Assembly: GCF_013375535.1 (NCBI RefSeq)
Contig: NZ_JABXJG010000001.1
Location: 868,001 to 932,000, forward strand
DNA from: Sphingobium sp. 15-1
Lineage (GTDB): Bacteria > Pseudomonadota > Alphaproteobacteria > Sphingomonadales > Sphingomonadaceae
DNA length: 64,000 nt
Direction of reading: 5' to 3'
Below are positions 48,829 through 58,338 of this stretch, one piece after another (positions within the stretch are counted from its first letter, which is position 1; the number at the start of each line of letters is the position of its first letter). The notes beneath the pieces were generated by a model. The model had not been told where the DNA came from. It saw only the letters and a list, made by a program, of their open reading frames with translations, and searched no databases. Made by a program: the position numbers and the translations under genes.

Positions 48829-50202
48829 TCAACCGTCCTTGCCGTCCGTAATTCCCAACAATTTCAACTTCCTGTGGAGCGCGGACCGCTCCATACCGAT
48901 GAAGGTGGCAGTGCGGGAGATGTTGCCGGAAAAGCGCCGGATCTGGATGCGCAGATATTCGCGCTCGAAGCTTTCCCGCGCCTCACGCAGCGGCGCGCCC
49001 ATGATCGCGGACTGCCCCATGCCTTCCGAATTGCCGTTGCTGGTGAGTTCGGCGGGCAGCATGTCCAGCTCGATCCGTCCGATCCGCTCGCCGGGCGCCA
49101 GGATCATTGTGCGTTCGATCACGTTGCGAAGCTGGCGGACATTGCCCGGCCATTCATTGGCCTGCAGCGCGGCCATGGCGTCGCTGGCGATTTCAGGCGG
49201 CGGAACCCGGCGCTCCGCGGCGAAGCGCGCCAGATAATGCTCGACCAGCGGCGGAATATCGTCGCGTCGTTCGGCCAGCGGCGGAATGACCAGCGGCACG
49301 ACGTTCAATCGATAGAACAGGTCCTCGCGGAAACGGCGTTCCTCGATCTCACTCGCCAGATTGAGGGCGGTCGAGGAAATGACGCGCACATCCACCTTCA
49401 CCTGTCGCTGCCCGCTGACGCGGGTAAAGCTCTGATCGGTCAGCACGCGCAGGATTTTCGCCTGGGTGGTGAGCGGCATGTCGGCAATTTCATCGAGATA
49501 GAGCGTGCCGCCATGCGCCTGCTCCAGATAGCCGGGACGCACCAATCCGCTGGGGTCTTCGACGCCGAACAGCTCTTCCTCCACCCGGTCCGGGTCCATG
49601 CGCGCAGCGGCGACGATGATGAAGGGGGCATCGGCCCGCCCGCTCCAGCTATGGAGCATGCGCGCCGCGACTTCCTTGCCAACGCCGGCGGGTCCGGAGA
49701 TCAGCACACGGCTGCCGGTGCCCGCTACCTTCTTGATGGTTGCCCGCACGGAATTGATCGCCGCCGAAGTGCCGGTCAGCTCATCATCCTGCCCGAAACG
49801 AGCGCGCAACACCTGGTTCTCGCGCCGCAGTCGTTCCGTTTCGGTCGCTCGGGACACCAGATGCAGCAGCCGGTCCGCCTCGAACGGCTTTTCGATGAAA
49901 TCCGCGGCCCCCTTGCGAATGGCGGCGACGGCGGTGTCGATATTGCCATGGCCGGAGATCATCAGCACCGGAATGCTCGCATCCCGGCGCTTGATCTCGT
50001 CCAGCAATTCCAGGCCGTCAAGCTTCGAACCCTGAAGCCACACGTCCAGCAGCACCAGCGAAGGCCGCCGTGCATCCAGCGCTTCGATCGCGCTGTCGCT
50101 GTTGGCGGCGGTGCGGGTGGCGAAACCCTCATCCTCCAGCACACCTGCCACCAGATCGCGAATGTCCTCTTCGTCATCGACTATCAGAATATCAAGCGCC
50201 AT
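48829..50202 (-). CDS. ntrX: Response regulator NtrX lacking a GAFTGA motif
   Basis: Response regulator of the NtrY-NtrX system, 457 residues. Receiver domain 1-120 with phospho-acceptor D53 (LLDVWLQG) and K105; AAA+ domain with Walker A GPAGVGKE (170-177) and Walker B GGTLYLDEIADMP; C-terminal Fis-type helix-turn-helix (NISRTATFIGMERSALHRKL). Where NtrC has GAFTGA, this protein has ELFGVEDPSGLVRPG (211-224), so it probably does not remodel sigma-54 holoenzyme, although the fold is otherwise complete. It overlaps ntrY by 11 bases. Confidence 0.95.
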   Translation of the reverse strand: MALDILIVDDEEDIRDLVAGVLEDEGFATRTAANSDSAIEALDARRPSLVLLDVWLQGSKLDGLELLDEIKRRDASIPVLMISGHGNIDTAVAAIRKGAADFIEKPFEADRLLHLVSRATETERLRRENQVLRARFGQDDELTGTSAAINSVRATIKKVAGTGSRVLISGPAGVGKEVAARMLHSWSGRADAPFIIVAAARMDPDRVEEELFGVEDPSGLVRPGYLEQAHGGTLYLDEIADMPLTTQAKILRVLTDQSFTRVSGQRQVKVDVRVISSTALNLASEIEERRFREDLFYRLNVVPLVIPPLAERRDDIPPLVEHYLARFAAERRVPPPEIASDAMAALQANEWPGNVRQLRNVIERTMILAPGERIGRIELDMLPAELTSNGNSEGMGQSAIMGAPLREARESFEREYLRIQIRRFSGNISRTATFIGMERSALHRKLKLLGITDGKDG

Positions 50203-52444
50203 TGGCTGTCACTTTTCCTTTGGGCAAGGCGATCACCTGCCCCTCTTCCAGTTTTTCAAGCGCCACGACCGGGAAGCGCAGCGTCACGCGCGCCCCGCCC
50301 CCTTCGGCATCGTCCAAGCGGATTTCGCCCATATGTTCCTCGACAATCTTCTTGACGATGGCGAGGCCCAGGCCCGTACCCTTGCTCCGGGTGGTCATAT
50401 AGGGCTCCAGGATGCGCTCGCGCTCAGGGGGCAAGCCAATGCCATTGTCCTGCACCGCGATCAGCAAATTGCCCTCGTCCTGCCCCACTGTCATAAGCAC
50501 ATGGCCGCGCCGCTGGCCGTCATCGGCGGCAGGCTTGGGTTCGATCGCCTCCACCGCATTTTTGACGATGTTGGTGAGCGCCTGGCCCAATTGCCGCCGA
50601 TCGCAGACCAATTCCACATCGGCGTCGACGGAATGATATTCGAACCGGATGTCGGGATGCGCGACCTCGTGCAGGAACAGCGCGTGCCGGGCGATGTCGT
50701 CCACCCGTTCCCGCCGGAACACCGGCTTGGGCATGCGGGCGAAGGAGGAGAATTCGTCCACGATCCGCCGCAGATCGCCCACCTGGCGGACGATGGTGCC
50801 GGTCAGCCGGGTGAAGGTCGCCTTGTCGCTCGTCACCTCCTCGGCATAGCGGCGCTGCAACCGCTCGGCGGCGAGCTGGATCGGGGTGAGCGGATTCTTG
50901 ATCTCATGCGCGATCCGCCGCGCCACGTCGGACCAGGCGGCGCGCCGTTGGTCTGAAAGCTGCTGGGTGATGTCGTCGAAGGTCAGGATATGGCGCGAGG
51001 CGTCCTCGGACACTTTCACCGCAAGCGTGCGCGCGTCGCCATGCGCGCGGATCTGAACGATCCCCGCCCCTTCCTCCGATGTGATCAGCGCCGCCAGCTC
51101 CTGCGACACGTCGGTCAGCGGCCTGCCGACCGGATCGTCGCCCTCCCGCACCAATATCGCCGCCGCCGAACTGTTGAGCAGCAGGATGATGCCATCCCGG
51201 TCCACCGAGAGCACCCCGGCGGACACGCCCGACAGGATCGCCTCGATAAAGGCGCGGCGCTCGTCGAGCTGGCTGTTGGCCGCGACCAGGGCGCCCGTCT
51301 GCGCCTCCAGCCGCTGGGTCATGCGGTTGAAGGCGGAGGCCAGGGTGCCGATCTCATCGCGGGTCTGCGGGCTGGTCACGCGGGCCGACAGGTCGCCCGC
51401 GGTGATCCGCCGTGCCGCCATCACCAGCTCATTGACCGGCCGCACCATCCAGTCGGCCACCTTCAGCGCGATATAGACCGCGACGCCGACCAGCAGCAGC
51501 GATCCCACGAAGAGCATGATGTTGAAGCGCAACTGCAAGGCGCGGGATTGCGCGGCGAAAATGTCGTAATCCGACAACACTTTCTGCGCCCGCTCGACGT
51601 TGCTGAACGCCGTCGACCCGGAATCGCGGGTGGCATAGAGATAGATTTTCGCGTTGGGATAAAGCAGCGTCACCGCCTCGATCTGGTTGGGCTTGGCCGC
51701 GACGACGACATCCTCGCCGGCGTCCAGCCGCTTGACCACATCGGCGGTGAGCATTTCCGAAGCGGGCCGGCTTTCCGGGTCGACCGTCGCCGCCGTGCGC
51801 GCCACGCCGTCCTTGCCGATCTCTATGATCGCGGACCGGTTCAGCTTCCGCGTCACGACTTGATAGATATAGCCCTCCGCAAAGCGCGGGCTGGAGACCT
51901 TGGATTGGCTCAGATAGTCGCGCAGGTCGCTCGCCATGGTGACGGTTTCGTCGCGCACGTCGCGCAGATTCTGCTCATAATAGCCGCGCGCCAGATCGCT
52001 CGCATTTTGCAGCATTCCCCGGGCACTGTCGGAAAACCAGAATTGCACGCCATATTGGAACAGCAGCGAGGCGAAGATCACCACCAGCAGCATCGGCACG
52101 CTGGCGACGATGGAGAAGATCGCCACCAGCCGGACGTGCAACTGCCCGTCGCTGCCAATGGCCGATTGCGCGGCGCGCCGTTTCGCCACCCGCCGCCCGA
52201 GCAGCACCAACAGGGCGATAGCCGGCACCAGATTGGCGACCAGCAGCAGCGCCACGATCGGCGGCGTCAGCAATGTGTAGCTTTGCCCCTGTCCGGTCAG
52301 CAGGAAATAAGTAATGCCCGCCATCCCGAGAAACAGGATGAGCGTCACCGCCTCCACCACTGCGGCCAGACGTCGGCGCAGGAAGGGAGGGAAATGCCTT
52401 TTCCATGCCCGGCCCCGCACGGGGAGAGTCACTGCGCCTTCCAT
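50192..52444 (-). CDS. ntrY: Sensor histidine kinase NtrY
   Basis: Membrane sensor kinase for NtrX, 750 residues. Membrane helices about 33-50, 62-84, 105-134 and 306-331 enclose a periplasmic sensory region (135-305), then HAMP (about 325-378), PAS (395-500), the dimerisation box with phospho-acceptor H513 ([11 protein letters not shown]) and the ATPase domain with ALTNIVKNAVEA and GTGLGLAIVKKI. Its stop overlaps the ntrX start. Related systems respond to nitrogen or redox/oxygen; the signal is not evident from sequence. Confidence 0.95.
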   Translation of the reverse strand: MEGAVTLPVRGRAWKRHFPPFLRRRLAAVVEAVTLILFLGMAGITYFLLTGQGQSYTLLTPPIVALLLVANLVPAIALLVLLGRRVAKRRAAQSAIGSDGQLHVRLVAIFSIVASVPMLLVVIFASLLFQYGVQFWFSDSARGMLQNASDLARGYYEQNLRDVRDETVTMASDLRDYLSQSKVSSPRFAEGYIYQVVTRKLNRSAIIEIGKDGVARTAATVDPESRPASEMLTADVVKRLDAGEDVVVAAKPNQIEAVTLLYPNAKIYLYATRDSGSTAFSNVERAQKVLSDYDIFAAQSRALQLRFNIMLFVGSLLLVGVAVYIALKVADWMVRPVNELVMAARRITAGDLSARVTSPQTRDEIGTLASAFNRMTQRLEAQTGALVAANSQLDERRAFIEAILSGVSAGVLSVDRDGIILLLNSSAAAILVREGDDPVGRPLTDVSQELAALITSEEGAGIVQIRAHGDARTLAVKVSEDASRHILTFDDITQQLSDQRRAAWSDVARRIAHEIKNPLTPIQLAAERLQRRYAEEVTSDKATFTRLTGTIVRQVGDLRRIVDEFSSFARMPKPVFRRERVDDIARHALFLHEVAHPDIRFEYHSVDADVELVCDRRQLGQALTNIVKNAVEAIEPKPAADDGQRRGHVLMTVGQDEGNLLIAVQDNGIGLPPERERILEPYMTTRSKGTGLGLAIVKKIVEEHMGEIRLDDAEGGGARVTLRFPVVALEKLEEGQVIALPKGKVTANGA

Positions 52445-52543
52445 AGTGGCTTGGTTACAACATTAATGTGCCCGATCAAACACAGTAATTGAACGATGCC
52501 CGGCTTCCGGTCGAAAAGGGCGGGCGGTTCGTCTTGCCGGCCC

Positions 52544-53992
52544 TCAATCGCTGATCCGAAGCTGCAAAGGGTCGAGCCCATAGTCGGTCAGCTTCTTGCG
52601 CAGCGTGTTCCGGTTGATGCCCAGCAGGCCGGCAGCGCGGATCTGGTTCCCGTCGACGCTGGCCAGCGTTTCCTGGAACAATATCGGTTCGACCACGGCC
52701 AACAGATCGTCATGCAGGTTGCGGTTGGGCTGCGTGAGGCCGATGCCCAATTGCCGCTTCGCCCATTCCCGCACCGCTTGCCCCAGCAGGTCGCCAGAGG
52801 CGGCATAATCCGCCGGCACCGCATCCAGCGGCAGGCTGTTGCGCAGCATGTCGGCGGTGATCATATTCTCGCGGCTCAGCACAGCCAGACGCTGCATCAA
52901 ATTCTGCAATTCGCGGACATTGCCCGGCCAATGATAGGCCATCAGCAACTGCGCCGCATCCTCCGCCAGCGATTTGCGCGGCAGCCCGTCCTGCGCCGCA
53001 CGGTCCAGGAAATGGCGGGCGAGCAGGATCACATCCTCCCGCCGCTCGCGCAACGCGGGCAGCGCGATGGGCACCACGTTAAGGCGGTAATAGAGATCCT
53101 GCCGGAAGCGGTTTTCCTCGATCAGCCGGGGCAGATCCTTGTTCGTCGCGGCGATGATGCGGACGTCGACCTTGACCGATTTCGATCCGCCGACGGTCGT
53201 CACTTCTCCCGATTGCAAGACCCGGAGCAGCCGGGTCTGCGCCTCCATCGGCATGTCGCCAATCTCGTCCAGGAACAAGGTGCCGCCCTGGGCCTGTTCG
53301 AACTTGCCGGCCGTGCGGGCATGGGCACCGGTGAAGGCGCCCTTCTCATAGCCGAAGAGTTCCGCTTCGATCAGTTCGCGCGGAATGGCGGCCATGTTGA
53401 TCGGCACGAAGGGCTTTGTCCGCCGCTGGCCCAGGCTGTGGATCGCCTCCGCCACCAATTCCTTGCCCGTCCCGGATTCGCCCAGCACCAATATGCTGAG
53501 ATCGTTCGACAGGACGCGGGCGATCGTCCGATACACTTCCTGCATCGCCGGAGAGCGTCCGACCAGCGGCAGGCCATCATGCGGCAGGCCGGCGTCGGAG
53601 GCTTCCTCGTCTGCGCCCTTCCCCGAACCGATGGCGTCGGACACGGCCCGCGTCAGTTCGTTGAGGTCGAAAGGCTTGGGCAGATATTCGAACGCCCCTT
53701 TCTCCGTAGCCCGGATTGCCGTGTTCAGCGTGTTCTGCGCCGACAGGATGATGATGTTCAGCGCTGGCCGGCGCTCCAATATCTCCGATATGCCGTCAAG
53801 CCCGTCGCCATCCGGCAGCATGACGTCGGTGATGAGGACGTCGGGGGAAAAGCTTTCCAACAGGGCGCTGCGTTCGCGGATGGAGGCCGCCGTCTTGACC
53901 CTGTAGCCCTGCCGCCGCAGCGCTTCCCCGACGACCACGCAAATCGCCGGATCGTCATCCACCACCAGAATCGCGCCTGTTGCCGCCATCAT
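52544..53992 (-). CDS. ntrC: Nitrogen regulation protein NR(I), NtrC
   Basis: Sigma-54-dependent activator of nitrogen-assimilation genes, 482 residues. Receiver phospho-acceptor D56 (ITDVMLP), AAA+ with Walker A GESGTGKE (171-178), intact GAFTGA at 218-223 and Walker B GGTLFLDEIGDMP, and a Fis-type C-terminal helix-turn-helix (GINRNTLRKKL). The start overlaps the end of ntrB by four bases, giving coupled ntrB-ntrC translation. The intact GAFTGA contrasts with the neighbouring NtrX. Confidence 0.96.
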   Translation of the reverse strand: MMAATGAILVVDDDPAICVVVGEALRRQGYRVKTAASIRERSALLESFSPDVLITDVMLPDGDGLDGISEILERRPALNIIILSAQNTLNTAIRATEKGAFEYLPKPFDLNELTRAVSDAIGSGKGADEEASDAGLPHDGLPLVGRSPAMQEVYRTIARVLSNDLSILVLGESGTGKELVAEAIHSLGQRRTKPFVPINMAAIPRELIEAELFGYEKGAFTGAHARTAGKFEQAQGGTLFLDEIGDMPMEAQTRLLRVLQSGEVTTVGGSKSVKVDVRIIAATNKDLPRLIEENRFRQDLYYRLNVVPIALPALRERREDVILLARHFLDRAAQDGLPRKSLAEDAAQLLMAYHWPGNVRELQNLMQRLAVLSRENMITADMLRNSLPLDAVPADYAASGDLLGQAVREWAKRQLGIGLTQPNRNLHDDLLAVVEPILFQETLASVDGNQIRAAGLLGINRNTLRKKLTDYGLDPLQLRISD

Positions 53993-55098
53993 CCCATTCC
54001 CATCGGCAGCAGGATGCGGAAAGTCGATTCCCCTGCCTCATGATCGCGCGAATATTGCACGAACCCGCTCATGTCGCGCACCAGCTTGTCCACCAGCGCC
54101 AGTCCCAGCCCCGTGCCGTCCCGCCTTCCGGTGATGAAGGGATTGAACAGATGGTCCAAAATATGTTCCGGAACGCCCGGCCCATTGTCGACGACCAGGA
54201 TTTCGATGGGCAGCACCGCGCTGCCCTTCCCCTTCCCCACCACGACGGAGACGCCATGGCGAAAGGCGGTCTCGACCCTTATGCGCGGCTTTTCCTTATG
54301 CTCCAACGCTTCGGCGGCATTTTTGAGCAGGTTGATCATCACCTGCACCAGCGCATCGTCATTGATGTTGGCGAATGGCAGCGATGGATCATAACTTTTT
54401 GTGATACGGATATTTTTTGCAAATCCGGCAGCGGCGATATTGGCTGCCCTGTCGATCAGCGGATAGATATTCCCGCTCCGGCATTCCAGCGTCCGGTCGG
54501 TCGTGAAATCCTGCATGCGGTCGATCAAGGCAGCGATCCGGTCCACTTCGTTGCAGATGAGCTGCGTCAGCGCGGCGTCCTGCCCCTCATTGCCCGACTC
54601 CAGCAATTGCGCCGCGCCCCTGATGCCGGACAGCGGGTTCTTGATCTCATGCGCCAGGATCGCGGCTGCGCCCATGGCCGAACGCGCGCCGCCCGCCGTC
54701 CCGCGGTGGCCGATCTTGCGCGCCTGGCTCTGGCTATGGATCGACACCACGCGCCAGCCTTCATGATCGACGATGGGCGCGATCATCAGATCGACCTCCA
54801 TCTCCGCCGTCCGCCCGGCATGCACGCGGATGTCATAGGCCGCGATCGGCTTGTTGCTGTGCCATATGTCGAAACGCGCACCCATCTCCGCCATGCGGAT
54901 GGTCCGCGCTATGTCGCTGCCGACAATGGCGGAGCGCGCCATGTTAAGCAGCGTTTCGGCCCGGACGTTGGCATCGGCAATGCTGTTGTCCGGCCGCACC
55001 ACCAATGTCGCGACCGGCAATGCCGTCATCAATTCGGAAAGCGAAGGTCCATCCTGTTGCGGCCGGAGCGACGGGATGGTCGTCATGTCCGCCGTCAT
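53989..55098 (-). CDS. ntrB: Nitrogen sensor histidine kinase/phosphatase NtrB
   Basis: Cytosolic kinase that phosphorylates NtrC when nitrogen is short and dephosphorylates it with PII when not. 369 residues: PAS domain about 15-125, phospho-acceptor H150 ([11 protein letters not shown]), then the ATPase domain with [18 protein letters not shown] and [12 protein letters not shown]. No membrane helix. Overlaps dusB by four bases and ntrC by four bases, so dusB-ntrB-ntrC form one operon. Start MTAD at 55098 or MTTI at 55086. Confidence 0.95.
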   Translation of the reverse strand: MTADMTTIPSLRPQQDGPSLSELMTALPVATLVVRPDNSIADANVRAETLLNMARSAIVGSDIARTIRMAEMGARFDIWHSNKPIAAYDIRVHAGRTAEMEVDLMIAPIVDHEGWRVVSIHSQSQARKIGHRGTAGGARSAMGAAAILAHEIKNPLSGIRGAAQLLESGNEGQDAALTQLICNEVDRIAALIDRMQDFTTDRTLECRSGNIYPLIDRAANIAAAGFAKNIRITKSYDPSLPFANINDDALVQVMINLLKNAAEALEHKEKPRIRVETAFRHGVSVVVGKGKGSAVLPIEILVVDNGPGVPEHILDHLFNPFITGRRDGTGLGLALVDKLVRDMSGFVQYSRDHEAGESTFRILLPMGMG

Positions 55099-56114
55099 GC
55101 CGCCTTGCGCGTCTCGACCAGACTTTCGTCAGCGATCAGCGGTTCGTAGAAGCGCGCCAGCATATCCAGCACGACATCGCCGTCCGGCTCCTGGTTCACG
55201 GCGTTGCGGAACTCGGCCGAACCTGGCAGGCCCTTGGTGTACCAGCCGATATGCTTGCGGGCCATGTTGACGCCGGTATGGTTGTCATAATGCTCCAGCA
55301 TCGCGCGATAATGTTCTGTAATCACGCGATATTGCTCTTCCAGCGAAGGATCGGCCAGCCGCTCCCCGGTGCGGAACCAATGCATCACCTGCCCGATCAG
55401 CCAGGGTCGGCCATAGGCGCCCCGCCCGATCATCACGCCATCGGCGCCGCTCTGCTCCAGCGCACTTGCCGCATCGTCGATGGAGCAGATGTCGCCATTG
55501 ACGATCACAGGCAGCGACACAGCCTCCTTCACGCTCCGCACGAAGGCCCAGTCGGCCGAACCCTTGTACATCTGACAACGGGTGCGGCCATGAACGGTGA
55601 TGAGCTTTGCGCCCAGATCCTCTGCGATCCGGGCCAGTTCGGGCGCGTTGAGGCTGGCATGGTCCCACCCCATGCGCATCTTGACCGTGACGGGCACGTC
55701 GACGGCTTTCACCGTCGCCTCGATCAGCGAAGCCGCCAACGGCAGGTCACGCATCAGCGCGCTGCCCGCATCGCCATTGACGACCTTCTTCACGGGGCAG
55801 CCCATGTTGATGTCGATGATCGCAGCGCCGCGATCTGCGTTCAGCTTCGCCGCCTCCGCCATTTCGGTGGGCGAACAACCCGCCAACTGCATCGAAACCG
55901 GCTCCTCCAGCGGATGCCAGGCGGCCTTTTGCAGCGACTGGCGCGTCTCGCGAATCATGGCCGCCGTCGCGATCATCTCCGTCACGTTGAGGCCGGAGCC
56001 ATAGCGGCGCACCAGCGTGCGGAACGGCATGTCCGTCACGCCGGTCATGGGGGCCAGCACGACCGGCATGTCAATCGTCACCGGGCCAATGGAAATCGGA
56101 GAAAGCGTCTGCAT
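55095..56114 (-). CDS. dusB: tRNA-dihydrouridine synthase DusB
   Basis: Flavin-dependent reduction of tRNA uridines. 339 residues: TIM-barrel N-terminal domain with [15 protein letters not shown], catalytic Cys C106 in [16 protein letters not shown], and a helical C-terminal tRNA-binding domain. The start ATG at 56114 ([10 protein letters not shown]) is chosen by homology; a long in-frame extension to 56525 runs antisense through ispDF and is rejected. The dusB-ntrBC arrangement is conserved across many alphaproteobacteria. Divergent from ispDF with 106 bp between them. Confidence 0.95.
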   Translation of the reverse strand: MQTLSPISIGPVTIDMPVVLAPMTGVTDMPFRTLVRRYGSGLNVTEMIATAAMIRETRQSLQKAAWHPLEEPVSMQLAGCSPTEMAEAAKLNADRGAAIIDINMGCPVKKVVNGDAGSALMRDLPLAASLIEATVKAVDVPVTVKMRMGWDHASLNAPELARIAEDLGAKLITVHGRTRCQMYKGSADWAFVRSVKEAVSLPVIVNGDICSIDDAASALEQSGADGVMIGRGAYGRPWLIGQVMHWFRTGERLADPSLEEQYRVITEHYRAMLEHYDNHTGVNMARKHIGWYTKGLPGSAEFRNAVNQEPDGDVVLDMLARFYEPLIADESLVETRKAA

Positions 56115-56220
56115 CACATGATCACTGCCTAAAAAACAGGCAGCCCTTAGCGGAAATCCGTCCCAACGGCAAGCAAGCCGGGTCTGGCGGTTCGTCCGGC
56201 ACTGCGATACAGGCGCCGCC

Positions 56221-57387
56221 ATGAGAGACAGAAACGTCGCATTGCTGGTCGCGGCAGGCCAGGGCAGCCGCGCAGGCGGCGACATTCCCAAGCAATATCG
56301 CCTGATCGGCGGCAAGCCGGTGCTCGCCCATGCCGTCGACGCGCTGGCAAAGCATCCGGCGGTCGACTCCATCGTCCTGGTCGTCGGCGCGGCCCAAGAA
56401 GGCGATGCGCGGACTGCGCTGGAAGGGCGTTCGGTGACCGCGATCGTTGAAGGTGCCGACAGCCGCCGTGGTTCTGTCCGCGCCGGTCTTGAGCACATCG
56501 CGTCCATCGGCGGTGCAGCGCGCATCCTGGTTCACGACGCGGCCCGTCCCTTTCTTCCTAGGACGGTGATCGACCGGCTTGTCGCCGCCCTGAACGACGC
56601 ACCAGGCGCCATTCCCGCTTTGCCGGTCGTAGACACTCTGGTCAGGAACGAACATGACAGTGCCGGGGATGTCGTCGACCGTAATGGCCTGTTCCGCGTC
56701 CAGACGCCGCAGGCCTTCCATTTCGACGCTCTATTGGCCGCGCACCGGGCGTGGGATAGCGCGCAGGAGGCGACCGACGATGCCCAGATATTGCGGCATG
56801 CAGGCCATGACGTCACTCTCGTCGCTGGCGATGAAAGGCTGGAAAAATTGACCTACGCCGAAGATTTTCTCCGCGCCGAAGCCCGGCTGGGCGCCGCTCG
56901 CAGCATCCGGACCGGCATGGGCTATGACGTCCACCGGCTGGCGGCCGATGAAGAACTCTGGCTCTGTGGCGTCCGTATTCCCCATGACCGCGGCCTGACG
57001 GGCCACAGCGATGCCGATGTGGCGATCCACGCGCTGGTCGACGCGCTGCTGGGCGCGCTGGCGGAGGGCGACATCGGCAGTCACTTTCCGCCATCCGATC
57101 CGCAATGGCGCGGCGCAGCCTCCTCCCGCTTCCTGGATTATGCGGCGCAGCGCGTCGCAAAACGGGACGGCTTCATCGAACATGTCGACCTCACGCTGAT
57201 CTGCGAAGCGCCGAAGATCGGCCCGCATCGGGACGCGATGCGCGCCCGGATCGCGGAAATACTGGGCCTTTCCCTCGACCGGGTCAGCGTGAAGGCCACG
57301 ACGACGGAACGGCTGGGCTTTGCAGGTCGCCGCGAAGGCATCGCCGCGCAGGCTGTTGCCACCCTCTCCCTCCCCGCGCTATTCTGA
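56221..57387 (+). CDS. ispDF: Bifunctional IspD/IspF of the MEP isoprenoid pathway
   Basis: Fusion of 2-C-methyl-D-erythritol 4-phosphate cytidylyltransferase and 2-C-methyl-D-erythritol 2,4-cyclodiphosphate synthase, 388 residues. IspD part (1-225): [33 protein letters not shown]. IspF part (230-388): GMGYDVHRL with metal ligands D236 and H238, [19 protein letters not shown] with H270, [15 protein letters not shown]. IspE, which acts between them, is not in the window. The fusion is common in alphaproteobacteria. cinA follows after five bases. Confidence 0.97.
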   Translation: MRDRNVALLVAAGQGSRAGGDIPKQYRLIGGKPVLAHAVDALAKHPAVDSIVLVVGAAQEGDARTALEGRSVTAIVEGADSRRGSVRAGLEHIASIGGAARILVHDAARPFLPRTVIDRLVAALNDAPGAIPALPVVDTLVRNEHDSAGDVVDRNGLFRVQTPQAFHFDALLAAHRAWDSAQEATDDAQILRHAGHDVTLVAGDERLEKLTYAEDFLRAEARLGAARSIRTGMGYDVHRLAADEELWLCGVRIPHDRGLTGHSDADVAIHALVDALLGALAEGDIGSHFPPSDPQWRGAASSRFLDYAAQRVAKRDGFIEHVDLTLICEAPKIGPHRDAMRARIAEILGLSLDRVSVKATTTERLGFAGRREGIAAQAVATLSLPALF

Positions 57388-57392
57388 TCGCC

Positions 57393-57911
57393 ATGCCCGA
57401 TAGCATCCTTCCCGCTTCGCTGGTCGAATTGGCCGAGCGCGTCATCATCGCCAACCGCCGCGCCGGCCGCACCATAGCCGTAGCCGAAAGCTGCACCGGC
57501 GGACTGGTCTCCGCCGCGTTGACGGAGATCGCCGGATCATCGGAAGTGTTTGAGGCAGGTTTTATCACTTATTCCAATGACATGAAGAGTGAGCTTCTCA
57601 AAGTTTCGCAGGATGTCATCGAAACCTTCGGCGCGGTTTCCATCGCCACCGCCTGGGCCATGGCGCAGGGCGCGCTCACCAAGAGCCATGCCAATGTCGC
57701 CGTCGCCATCACCGGCATAGCCGGTCCCGGCGGCGGATCGGAGCAGAAGCCGGTCGGCACGGTCGTCTTCGCCCGCGCCGAACGCGGCGCCAGCCCCGAC
57801 AAGATCGTGGCCGACATGCATCATTTCGGGGATACGGGTCGGGGCGGCGTCCGCCTTCAGGCGGCGCTCTGCGCGCTCGAACTGCTGCTGCCCGACTCGC
57901 CCGCGCCGTAA
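57393..57911 (+). CDS. pncC: CinA-family nicotinamide-nucleotide amidohydrolase (C-terminal domain only)
   Basis: Deamidates NMN in pyridine nucleotide salvage. About 172 residues, equal to the C-terminal CinA/PncC domain without the N-terminal COG1058 half. Seen: AESCTGGLVSAALTEIAGSS, ITYSNDMKSELL, AVAITGIAGPGGGSEQKPVG. The ATG at 57393 is close behind ispDF, so co-transcription is likely. The last 55 bases overlap the 3' end of the converging SRPBCC gene. Confidence 0.92.
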   Translation: MPDSILPASLVELAERVIIANRRAGRTIAVAESCTGGLVSAALTEIAGSSEVFEAGFITYSNDMKSELLKVSQDVIETFGAVSIATAWAMAQGALTKSHANVAVAITGIAGPGGGSEQKPVGTVVFARAERGASPDKIVADMHHFGDTGRGGVRLQAALCALELLLPDSPAP

Positions 57912-58333
57912 AGCTCCGCAGCGCGGGTCTCGAACGCGCCGATCATCTTGCGCAGCGCCTTGTCGAACACCTGGCCCGCCAGCATTTCGAACAGCTTGCT
58001 CTTGAATTCGAACTCAACCTCGAAATCCACCAGCACCCCGCCCTGGCCATCGTCGCGGAAGTTCCATTCATTGTGGAGATGCTTGAGCGGCCCGTCGAGA
58101 TAATCGACCCGCACATGATCCGGTTGGTGCTTGTGGACGCGGGAGGTGAAGCTCTCCTTGATCCCCTTGAAGCCCACGATCATGTCCGCGACCATTTCCG
58201 ACTCGTTGTCGGACCGCACCCGGATCGCGCTGACCCAAGGCAGGAATTCGGGATAGGCTTCGACATTTGCCACCAGGTCGAACATCTGTTCGGGCGTATA
58301 GGGAAGCGGCCTTGTTTCGTTATGCTTCGGCAT
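57857..58333 (-). CDS. SRPBCC protein, COQ10/RatA-like
   Basis: 158 residues of the START/SRPBCC fold: YTPEQMFDLVANVEAYPEFLPW at the N-terminus and KSKLFEMLAGQVFDKALRKM near the end are typical of COQ10-type ubiquinone-binding proteins and of RatA (which inhibits 70S association in E. coli). Alphaproteobacterial members near lipA are usually annotated as COQ10-like; the ligand is not proven. The C-terminal Ser-rich tail (GSSSSSAQSAA) is the part that overlaps pncC. The gene is five bases downstream of lipA on the same strand. Confidence 0.88.
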   Translation of the reverse strand: MPKHNETRPLPYTPEQMFDLVANVEAYPEFLPWVSAIRVRSDNESEMVADMIVGFKGIKESFTSRVHKHQPDHVRVDYLDGPLKHLHNEWNFRDDGQGGVLVDFEVEFEFKSKLFEMLAGQVFDKALRKMIGAFETRAAELYGAGESGSSSSSAQSAA

Positions 58334-58338
58334 CGCTC

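Noticed and set aside
56117..56525. N-terminal extension of dusB
   Set aside because: The frame stays open but runs antisense through ispDF and encodes nothing like the DusB family; the ATG at 56114 fits homologues.
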